From: Flavobacteriaceae bacterium UBA2540
GTDB lineage: Bacteria > Bacteroidota > Bacteroidia > Flavobacteriales > Flavobacteriaceae
DNA length: 20,005 nucleotides
NCBI GenBank assembly: GCA_002340765.1
Contig: DDMS01000016.1
Coordinates: 25,298-45,302 of the forward strand
Reading direction: 5' to 3'
Made by a program: the position numbers and the translations under genes. Below, in pieces: positions 1-6,630 of this stretch; position 1 is the stretch's first letter; every line of letters starts with the position of its first letter. The notes beneath the pieces were generated by a model. The model ran no database searches and was not told the DNA's origin. It saw only the letters and a list, made by a program, of their open reading frames with translations.

Positions 1-331
1 ATGCAAATCTTTGCTTCACAGTTATTTTAAAAGAAGTTTAGACCTTACAAACGATTGAAAGATGGTATCAATATGAATACTGTTTCTTTTATTAAAGGCA
101 GTTAAGTAGCTATCATTTAACATAAGATTATCATTAATGTCTAGTTCACGTTTCCTTTTGATATCTAAAAATTGGGCAATAGCTCCCTTTTTTACGATGT
201 TGCTATGTGGCTAAATAATGCCATGTTTTTTAAAACGAATGTTGTTTTAATTGCAACTAATGGGTTGTATTCAAAAAAGCATCAATAAATTATTAAGGAT
301 GGACGTTCAATAAAAAACAAGTTCTATACTA
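1..331. other. Gene-poor stretch downstream of the TonB receptor
   Basis: No intact reading frame of convincing length is present on either strand. It lies downstream of the receptor gene that ends at 332 and continues beyond the window edge. I see no strong GC-rich hairpin with a T-run that would serve as a clear terminator. The only structure is a minus-strand frame with protein-like composition (22-246), listed separately as a possible gene remnant. Confidence 0.5.
22..246 (-). pseudogene. Possible degraded coding remnant, unrecognised
   Basis: On the minus strand one frame is open from about 246 down to a TAA at 22-24, interrupted by a single TAG at 211-213. The part after the internal stop gives about 62 residues rich in charged and hydrophobic residues, including IVKKGAIAQFLDIKRKRE and ending in a basic LLLK. 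No start codon lies at a sensible place and a further in-frame stop bounds it at 247-249. The composition looks more like a decayed gene end than random AT-rich DNA, but I recognise no family. A chance open frame in low-GC DNA remains quite possible. Confidence 0.22.
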
Positions 332-2806
332 TTAAAACTCCCTTTTCCCAAACTCACTTTCTGTAAATCTAGACTTATTTTTTCCTTTTTTAAGGGTGTA
401 CGTGAGGTTTACAGTCACCACATCTATTTCATAAATATAGTTGGTGGTGGTATAAAATTCGTTGGGTCTAAAAGTGGTAATGCGTTGTTCGTTAGTATTT
501 AACAATCCCATGTCAATATTTTGCCATTGCAATGTTGCTGTCAATGAACCTTCTAAAAAAGACTTTTGAAAGGTCAAATTCGGAGAATAAAAACGCGAAT
601 CTTCTCCTTGAGCAGTAACTCTATCTGATAGATAATTGAACGTAAATTGCAAGGAGGCATTTTTCCAAAAAGCATAGGTACTGCTCAAATTAATGCCATA
701 AACAGTGGCTTCAGAATTGACAGGTTTGTTGTCAAAAGAACCATTTATGGCATAATTATAAAGATTAAATCCAATAAAGTTTGACCAGTTTTCAGTGGGT
801 TTCAATTGAGTTGAAAGTTCAATTCCTATTACATTTGCACGGCCAACATTCGAATAAATTCGATTCAAAATGGTGTCATTATACACCGTATTTACCCTAT
901 TTACCAAATTCTGAACATGACTGTAATAGGCAGTTGCAGCAATGTTATTGCCTTTTTTAAGTTTTTTGGTAAAACCAACTTCAACCAAATCAATAAATTC
1001 AGGCCTCAATTCAGGGTCACCTTGCTCCAACGTTTCTGAATGTTCACGTTCTGGAAATGGATTCATTTTAAATGTGGTGGTTCTTTCAATCCTTTTGCTA
1101 TAAGCAGCTTTGATATTCGATTGGTCATCCAAAGCATATTGAACAGAGGCTGATGGAAATAGTTTTGCAAAATCATATTGAAAGCGTTCATCAATGGTAT
1201 TCGCTTTGTCTTTTAAGTACAATGTTCTGTCCATGATTTCCAAACGCGTTCCAAAAGCATAGTCCCATTTTGCTGCTTTGCCTTTATATTGTCCATAAAC
1301 AGCATGTATAATTCGTTTCAAATTCACTTCACTCGAAAATTCAGGCACCAATTGAAAAGCATCGTTAAAATTGGTGCGTCTTTCATAAACAAAATCTCCT
1401 GTATGATCCAAACTTCTGAATTGATACCCTGTTTCTAAAACACCATTTTTGAGAGGTAAAAAGCTATAATCTAGCTGCAAACGAACACCATGCAAAGGAT
1501 TGTTGTTGGTGTTATATTCGTCTTGATATAATATAGTTTCCTCTGGAAAGCCCAAATTTTGATTCACAGTAGGGCCTCCTAAAAGTGTATATTCATACAA
1601 TAATGATGCAGCAAATGTTGATTTGTTATCAAATATATGCTTGTAATCAATATTTCCCAATACCACATCACTTTTTCGTTCTCTCTTATTGTGATTGAAA
1701 TATTGAAAAGTGTAAGCCCTATTACCACTATTCAAGGGAGCAATGGCGTGATTGTCAAAATAAACAATATCCGCCAAACGATTTGTACTTCGTTTTCCAG
1801 CAAAAAATCCTACAGAGAAATTGTTGTATTCATCAGGAGTATAATCAATCGTAAAACGTCCGTTAAAATTCGTTTCATCTGAACTTCGCTCACCTGTAGA
1901 AGGAAAAAATGTTTGTTTGTCGTTGATAATTGTAAATACCTCACCTTCACGTCTCCCACCCAAGTCATTTCGTTGAAAATTAACCCCAAAAGAGTAATTC
2001 CATGCCTTATTTTGAAGGTTATAAGTAGCATCAATTCCATATCGTTGATGCACTTTTTCATTGCTATACGTTTCAATAGAAGGCATGCCACCTCTTATAT
2101 TGACTTGCCCAAATGCGCCATCAACAACACCTTTTTTTGTGATGATATTTAGAATCCCAGCTTTTCCTTCAGGATCATATTTTGCGGATGGAGCAGTAAT
2201 CACTTCCACACGTTCAATAGCGTTTGCAGGCAATTGTGATAGGAGTGAAGTGGCATTTCCCTGAACAGGTTTTCCGTTTAACAAAACTACAAATCCCGAA
2301 CTTCCACGCACACTAATTTCGCCCAAACCATCTACACTTATTGAAGGAATATTGCGAATTACATCAATTCCTGAACCTCCTTGAGCATTCTTAAATTTCT
2401 CAGCATCAAATACTTGACGGTCTATTTTATTGACCACGGTAGCTCGTTCACTTTCGATGACAACTTCGTTTAAACTCGTACCCAATGTGAGTGAAATTGT
2501 GCCTAAATCAACACTTGATTTTGAGTTTGAAATAGAAATCGTTTGGATGGTTTTTTCATTATAACCAATAAATGAGACTTTCAAAAAATAGGTATTTTTT
2601 GATAGCTTTGTAAACTCAAAATTTCCAAAAGTATCTGTGACAATGCCAGCAATCAACGATTTATTTTGTTGATTGTAAATTGCAACTGTTGCATATTCTA
2701 GAGGAGAATTGGTTTCATCAACTACTTTACCTTTGATTTGCGCAGAAGTGGCACTTATCAGAAAAATAGTTGTGATAAAAAGTAAAATGTGAACTTTTTT
2801 GAACAT
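332..2806 (-). CDS. TonB-dependent receptor, outer-membrane beta-barrel family
   Basis: An outer-membrane TonB-dependent transporter of about 824 residues. Residues 1-22 form a signal peptide ending in SA before Gln23. Residues 23-108 are a CarboxypepD_reg-like beta-sandwich (IKGKVVDETNSPLEYATV), about 125-225 are the plug (NIPSISVDGLGEISVRGS, then IERVEVITAPSAKYDPEGKAGILNI), and the remainder is the barrel, resembling the OMP_b-brl_3 type. I place the start at the ATG at 2804-2806 because it directly precedes the signal peptide; an in-frame ATG at 2863 would add 19 residues of non-signal sequence. It lies 84 nt downstream of gcvT on the same strand. No SusD-like partner or substrate-linked gene is adjacent, so the ligand cannot be inferred; siderophores, peptides and other ligands are all possible. 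An inverted repeat 22 nt before the start may be an operator. Confidence 0.88.
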   Translation of the reverse strand: MFKKVHILLFITTIFLISATSAQIKGKVVDETNSPLEYATVAIYNQQNKSLIAGIVTDTFGNFEFTKLSKNTYFLKVSFIGYNEKTIQTISISNSKSSVDLGTISLTLGTSLNEVVIESERATVVNKIDRQVFDAEKFKNAQGGSGIDVIRNIPSISVDGLGEISVRGSSGFVVLLNGKPVQGNATSLLSQLPANAIERVEVITAPSAKYDPEGKAGILNIITKKGVVDGAFGQVNIRGGMPSIETYSNEKVHQRYGIDATYNLQNKAWNYSFGVNFQRNDLGGRREGEVFTIINDKQTFFPSTGERSSDETNFNGRFTIDYTPDEYNNFSVGFFAGKRSTNRLADIVYFDNHAIAPLNSGNRAYTFQYFNHNKRERKSDVVLGNIDYKHIFDNKSTFAASLLYEYTLLGGPTVNQNLGFPEETILYQDEYNTNNNPLHGVRLQLDYSFLPLKNGVLETGYQFRSLDHTGDFVYERRTNFNDAFQLVPEFSSEVNLKRIIHAVYGQYKGKAAKWDYAFGTRLEIMDRTLYLKDKANTIDERFQYDFAKLFPSASVQYALDDQSNIKAAYSKRIERTTTFKMNPFPEREHSETLEQGDPELRPEFIDLVEVGFTKKLKKGNNIAATAYYSHVQNLVNRVNTVYNDTILNRIYSNVGRANVIGIELSTQLKPTENWSNFIGFNLYNYAINGSFDNKPVNSEATVYGINLSSTYAFWKNASLQFTFNYLSDRVTAQGEDSRFYSPNLTFQKSFLEGSLTATLQWQNIDMGLLNTNEQRITTFRPNEFYTTTNYIYEIDVVTVNLTYTLKKGKNKSRFTESEFGKREF

Positions 2807-2828
2807 GATATTGTTTTGGGAGAATGAG

Positions 2829-2844
2829 AAGTTTACATAAACTT
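2829..2844. promoter_or_regulatory. Inverted repeat upstream of the TonB receptor gene
   Basis: AAGTTTACATAAACTT is a perfect inverted repeat with 7-base arms and a 2-base centre. It lies 22 nt before the receptor start and about 36 nt downstream of a TAnnTTTG match, that is, in the untranslated leader. This size and symmetry suit a dimeric repressor operator. No regulator gene is nearby, and in AT-rich DNA some such repeats arise by chance. Confidence 0.3.
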
Positions 2845-2880
2845 TAAATGGGCAAAAGCACATTCAAAAATTATTAAAAA

Positions 2881-2888
2881 CAAATTTA
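2881..2888 (-). promoter_or_regulatory. Candidate -7 element for the TonB receptor gene
   Basis: The minus strand reads TAAATTTG, an exact match to the Bacteroidota -7 consensus TAnnTTTG, three bases after the gcvT stop codon. A good -33 TTTG at the expected spacing is not visible, since that region is the end of gcvT. If used, it would separate expression of the receptor from gcvT. Confidence 0.33.
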
Positions 2889-2890
2889 TA

Positions 2891-3976
2891 TTATCCTTTA
2901 TAAAAAGGTAATTTTACCACAATTGCAGGCATGGCATTTTTTCTAATTTGTACAAAGATTTCACTTCCAAGAGCAGCAAATTCTGATGAAACATACCCCA
3001 TTCCAATACCTTTTCCCAAACTTGGGCTCATCGTTCCTGAAGTTACTTTTCCAATAACTGTTCCGTTTGCATCTAAAATTTCGTAATCGTGTCTTGGAAT
3101 GCTTTTTTCAACCATTTCAAATGCGACCAATTTACGAGTGGGTTTATCTTCTTTATGTTTGGCCAATGCTTCGTGATTCACAAAATCTTTCGTGAATTTG
3201 GTAATCCAACCCAAACCAGCTTCAATAGGAGAGGTTGTGTCGTCAATATCATTTCCATACAAGCAATAGCCCATTTCTGTGCGCAATGTGTCTCTTGCAG
3301 CCAATCCAATTGGTTTGATTCCATACGATTTTCCTGCTTCAAAAACACGATGCCAGATTTGTTCAACTTCATTATTCTTACAATAGATTTCAAATCCACC
3401 TGCACCTGTATATCCTGTTGCAGAGATGATTACATGTTCAATTCCAGCAAAATCACCCACTTTGAATTTATAAAAAGGAATGCTTGACAAATCTATTGAA
3501 GATAAGGATTGCATAGCTTCCACAGCTTTTGGACCTTGAATAGCCAATAAAGAATAGTCATCAGAAAGATTGCGCAACGTAGCGCCAAAATTTTTGTTGT
3601 ATGAAGAGATCCAATTCCAATCTTTGTCAATATTAGATGCATTTACTACCAACATATAGGTATTTTCTTTGATTTTATAGCAAATCAAATCATCTACAAT
3701 TCCTCCATTTTCATTCGGAAAATAGCTGTATTGTGCATCACCAATGGCTAATTTTGAAGCATCATTCGAAGTTACTTTTTGAATCAAAGCCAACGCATGT
3801 TCTCCTTCTACCAAAAATTCACCCATATGACTAACGTCAAAAACACCGACAGATTCACGAACTGTGTGATGTTCTATTGTTACGCCCTCATATTGAACAG
3901 GCATGTTAAAACCTGCAAAAGGAACTATTTTTGCGCCTAATGCTTCATGAATTGAGTGTAATGCAATAGTTTTCAT
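2891..3976 (-). CDS. gcvT: Aminomethyltransferase, glycine cleavage T protein
   Basis: The T protein of the glycine cleavage system moves the aminomethyl group from lipoylated H protein to tetrahydrofolate, giving 5,10-methylenetetrahydrofolate and ammonia in the cytoplasm. The 361-residue length is standard for bacterial GcvT. Seen motifs include FDVSHMGEF (46-54), GGIVDDLICY with Asp95/Asp96 (the catalytic, folate-facing acid in this family lies here), GYTGAGGFEIY near 190, the GLAARDTLRTEMGYCLYG block, and SGTMSPSLGKGIGMGYV near the C terminus. The position usually written GYTGE(D)GFE has Ala in place of Glu. The start is the ATG at 3976, giving MKTIALHSIH as in relatives. No gcvH or gcvP is adjacent, as is common in Flavobacteriia. 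The TonB receptor gene follows on the same strand. Confidence 0.96.
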   Translation of the reverse strand: MKTIALHSIHEALGAKIVPFAGFNMPVQYEGVTIEHHTVRESVGVFDVSHMGEFLVEGEHALALIQKVTSNDASKLAIGDAQYSYFPNENGGIVDDLICYKIKENTYMLVVNASNIDKDWNWISSYNKNFGATLRNLSDDYSLLAIQGPKAVEAMQSLSSIDLSSIPFYKFKVGDFAGIEHVIISATGYTGAGGFEIYCKNNEVEQIWHRVFEAGKSYGIKPIGLAARDTLRTEMGYCLYGNDIDDTTSPIEAGLGWITKFTKDFVNHEALAKHKEDKPTRKLVAFEMVEKSIPRHDYEILDANGTVIGKVTSGTMSPSLGKGIGMGYVSSEFAALGSEIFVQIRKNAMPAIVVKLPFYKG

Positions 3977-4074
3977 CTATAAAATTCTTTAATTTTTCGC
4001 TAAATTATTGAAAATAATACAGACTAAAGCCAATAATATTTTGTTAATTTTTTCAACCCGAAAAGAAATAATGT

Positions 4075-4082
4075 TACTTTTG
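4075..4082 (+). promoter_or_regulatory. Candidate -7 element for the aminopeptidase operon
   Basis: TACTTTTG matches the Bacteroidota -7 consensus TAnnTTTG and lies 25 nt before the aminopeptidase ATG. A T-rich stretch about 21 nt upstream (ending near 4053) could act as a weak -33 element; the nearest real TTTG (4040-4043) is too far away at 31 nt. Confidence 0.4.
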
Positions 4083-4107
4083 AAACAGTAACCAAAAAAA
4101 TACATTT

Positions 4108-5733
4108 ATGAAGAGCTGGAATTTTACATTATTTTCATGTATTTTATTTGCTTTTAATACTTTAGCACAAGCTCCAATAGATTATTTATCAAAAGAGTTT
4201 CACAAAGAACGACGAGATATATTGCGTTCTAAAATGCCTAAAAATTCGGTGGCAGTTGTTTTTGCAAATCCTATAAGAAACAGAGCAAATGATGTTGATT
4301 TTATCTTTCATCAAAACCCAAACTTCTATTACTTAACTGGATACAGAGAACCAAATGCAGTATTGGTTTTGTTTTCAGAAAATCAAAAAGATGAAAAAGG
4401 AAATTCGTACAATGAAATTTTATATGTTCAAAAACGTGACCCAAGAGCAGAGCAATGGAATGGAAAACGTTTAGGAATTGAAGGAGCAAAATCAGAACTG
4501 GGATTTGCATTTACAAAGAGTGGAGAAGATTTTTTAGAGAACACTATTGATTTTAAAAAGTTTGAGAAGGTTTTCGTTGAGAAATTCAATGATGACTATC
4601 GCAATTTGAGTGATGCAGCTGATGTGTTTGATTTGGTGAAAAGTTTCAAGCAAAAAGCTGGCTACAATCCTGATATATTTTTATCGAGACCCAAAGAATA
4701 TGTGTATTCAAATATTGCAGAAACTCCTGTAGAAAGCAGTGCAAATGTAATTGATATTATTGACAGACTGTCAAATCAATTTGAAGAAATTAAGGATGAT
4801 GAACTTATAAAACAGTTTAAGACTGCTAAAACGAATGAGATGCGTAAAGATATCAAGCAAAAAATCAGTTTAGCATTGAAACCTAAAACCAATATTGACC
4901 TTACTTTTTTGGAAACAAACTTGGCAACAATGCGTGAAATTAAAACGGAAGCTGAAATAAAATTGATTACGAAAGCGGTGCGTATTTCTGCAATCGGTCA
5001 AATAGAAGTGATGAAAGCAATGAAGCCTTATCTATCAGAAACTGAATTGCAAGGAATTCATGAGTTTGTTTATAAAAAATATGGAGCAGAATATGAAGGG
5101 TATCCTTCTATTGTTGGCGCAGGTAATAATGGTTGTATTTTGCATTATGTTGAAAACAATCAAGCAAAAGTGGGTAATGACTTGGTTTTAATGGATTTAG
5201 GGGCAGAATACAGAGGTTTTACGGCGGATGTAACAAGAACAATTCCTGCAAATGGGAAGTTTACAACCGAGCAAAAAGCGATTTACGATTTGGTCTACAA
5301 TGCGCAAGAAGCTGGTATTGTTTTATACACGATTGGAACCAGTATGCAAGCACCAAATCAAGCTGCCAGAAAAGTAATCAATGAAGGATTGTTTACATTG
5401 GGAATCATAAAATCTATTGATGAAAAACATAATTATTTTCCCCATGGAACTTCTCATCACATTGGTTTAGATGTTCATGACCCAGGAAATTATGTCAATT
5501 TTGAAGAGAACATGATTGTCACTATGGAGCCCGGAATATACATCCCTGAAGGAAGTCCTTGTGATAAAAAATGGTGGAGAATAGGCATCCGAATTGAAGA
5601 TGATATTTTGGTGACAAAAAACGGTCCTATAAATTTATCAGCTGAAGCACCAAGAACAACTCAAGATATTGAAAAAATGATGGCAAAGGAATCAGTATTG
5701 GATGCTTTTATATTGCCTGACTTGGATAAATAA
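4108..5733 (+). CDS. Exported Xaa-Pro aminopeptidase (aminopeptidase P, M24B)
   Basis: A metallopeptidase that releases the N-terminal residue from peptides with proline in second position. Residues 1 to about 20 (FTLFSCILFAFNTLAQA) are a Sec signal peptide, so the enzyme is probably periplasmic, unlike cytoplasmic PepP. An AMP_N domain (about 25-170, with NPNFYYLTGYREPNAVLVLF) is followed by a charged helical linker of about 90 residues and the pita-bread M24 domain (about 280-530). All five dinuclear metal ligands are present: Asp363 and Asp374 (DLGAEYRGFTAD), His450 (HGTSHHIGLDVHD), Glu474 (TMEPG) and Glu497 (IRIEDD). The likely proton-shuttle histidines 446 and 457 are also there. At 541 residues it is longer than E. 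coli PepP because of the signal and linker. Its stop overlaps the next start by one base (TAATG), suggesting translational coupling. Confidence 0.93.
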   Translation: MKSWNFTLFSCILFAFNTLAQAPIDYLSKEFHKERRDILRSKMPKNSVAVVFANPIRNRANDVDFIFHQNPNFYYLTGYREPNAVLVLFSENQKDEKGNSYNEILYVQKRDPRAEQWNGKRLGIEGAKSELGFAFTKSGEDFLENTIDFKKFEKVFVEKFNDDYRNLSDAADVFDLVKSFKQKAGYNPDIFLSRPKEYVYSNIAETPVESSANVIDIIDRLSNQFEEIKDDELIKQFKTAKTNEMRKDIKQKISLALKPKTNIDLTFLETNLATMREIKTEAEIKLITKAVRISAIGQIEVMKAMKPYLSETELQGIHEFVYKKYGAEYEGYPSIVGAGNNGCILHYVENNQAKVGNDLVLMDLGAEYRGFTADVTRTIPANGKFTTEQKAIYDLVYNAQEAGIVLYTIGTSMQAPNQAARKVINEGLFTLGIIKSIDEKHNYFPHGTSHHIGLDVHDPGNYVNFEENMIVTMEPGIYIPEGSPCDKKWWRIGIRIEDDILVTKNGPINLSAEAPRTTQDIEKMMAKESVLDAFILPDLDK

Positions 5734-6398
5734 TGGGAAAATCTGTAATTATTATAGGGGCAACTGGTTTGACAGGAGAAATTTTGTTGAAAAAACTGGT
5801 AGCAAATCCTGCTTACGAAACTATAAAATTATTTTCAAGAAGTCACTCAAAAGTTACGTCACCTAAAATTGTGGAGTTTATTGTTGATTTGCAAAATCCT
5901 GCGAGTTTTTCAAAAGATTTCACGGCAGATGAGGTTTTTTGTTGTATTGGGACAACTGCTGCAAAAACCAATGAAAAAGAGCAATACAAAGCTATTGATT
6001 TCGGAATTCCTTTAGGGGCAGCAACCTTGGCAAAACAAAACGGAATTCCCTCTTTTATAGTGGTTTCTGCTATGGGTGCCAATGCATCAAGTGCCGTTTT
6101 TTACAACAAAACAAAAGGGGAGATGGAACAAGCTATTTTAGCCCTGAACATTCAAAAAACGCATATACTTCGTCCTTCGTTAATTGGTGGAAATAGAACC
6201 GAATTTAGATTGGGGGAAAGAATTGCAAAAGTAGCAATGTATCTTCTGAATCCAATTTTTATTGGTGGCTTAGAAAAATACAAAATGATTTCTCCAGAAA
6301 AGATTGTAAATTGCATAATTACGCTAGCCAATAGTGATAATAAGCAAGTTATTTTTAGTTCTGATGAAATAGCAAATATTGGAAATTCACGAACCTAA
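5733..6398 (+). CDS. NAD(P)-binding Rossmann-fold oxidoreductase, atypical SDR
   Basis: A 221-residue single-domain Rossmann protein. It begins with a beta strand and the dinucleotide-binding loop GATGLTG (residues 9-15), typical of extended/atypical short-chain dehydrogenases and the TIP30/HTATIP2-like group. Ser113 (VVSAMGA) and Tyr124-x-x-x-Lys128 (YNKTK) are spaced like an SDR catalytic triad, so it may be an active reductase or epimerase rather than only a cofactor-binding protein. The LRPSLIGG segment near 145 is also usual in this group. The substrate is unknown. It starts at the last base of the aminopeptidase stop codon and ends one base before the VF530-like start, so the three genes very probably form one operon. 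No functional link between them is evident. Confidence 0.85.
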   Translation: MGKSVIIIGATGLTGEILLKKLVANPAYETIKLFSRSHSKVTSPKIVEFIVDLQNPASFSKDFTADEVFCCIGTTAAKTNEKEQYKAIDFGIPLGAATLAKQNGIPSFIVVSAMGANASSAVFYNKTKGEMEQAILALNIQKTHILRPSLIGGNRTEFRLGERIAKVAMYLLNPIFIGGLEKYKMISPEKIVNCIITLANSDNKQVIFSSDEIANIGNSRT

Positions 6399-6399
6399 C

Positions 6400-6630
6400 A
6401 TGAGTCAAGAACAAGTGAATAATCCTTTGCATAGCTTAAAATTAGCGACGATGTTAGAGCAATTGTATTTGAAATATGGCTGGGAAACTTTGGGAAAAAC
6501 ATTAAATTTAAAATGTTTTCAAAACAACCCAAATTTCAAATCGAGCTTAAAGTTTTTAAGAACGACACCCTGGGCAAGATCAAAAGTAGAAACTTTGTAT
6601 TTGAAAACGATAGCGAATAAAAAGCTATGA
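6400..6630 (+). CDS. VF530 family (DUF2132) DNA-binding protein
   Basis: A 76-residue protein of the VF530 family, small alpha-helical proteins reported to bind DNA double-strandedly; their cellular role is not settled. The family pattern is clear: NNPLHSLKLATMLEQLYLKYGW, a conserved CFQNNPNFKSSLKFLR core, then TPWARSKVETLYL. I use the ATG at 6400, one base after the stop of the preceding gene. An in-frame TTG at 6379 would add seven residues and overlap that gene by 20 nt, which is less likely. The last six bases overlap the end of the convergent topB gene, so the two stop codons are interleaved. Confidence 0.88.
   Translation: MSQEQVNNPLHSLKLATMLEQLYLKYGWETLGKTLNLKCFQNNPNFKSSLKFLRTTPWARSKVETLYLKTIANKKL

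Noticed and set aside
1637..2264. Plus-strand and alternative minus-strand frames inside the TonB receptor gene
   Set aside because: They overlap an intact receptor reading frame with clear plug motifs and show no protein features of their own.
2807..2863. N-terminal extension of the TonB receptor to an upstream in-frame ATG
   Set aside because: The extra 19 residues would put a polar stretch ahead of a well-formed signal peptide that starts at the ATG at 2806; the shorter start is far more plausible.
3998..4020. ATTATT-GAA-AATAAT inverted repeat between gcvT and the aminopeptidase gene
   Set aside because: Six-base A/T-only arms are expected by chance in this composition and no other support was found.
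6379..6399. TTG start for the VF530-like gene
   Set aside because: It would overlap the upstream gene by 20 nt, while the ATG at 6400 lies one base after that gene's stop and fits the family's N terminus.
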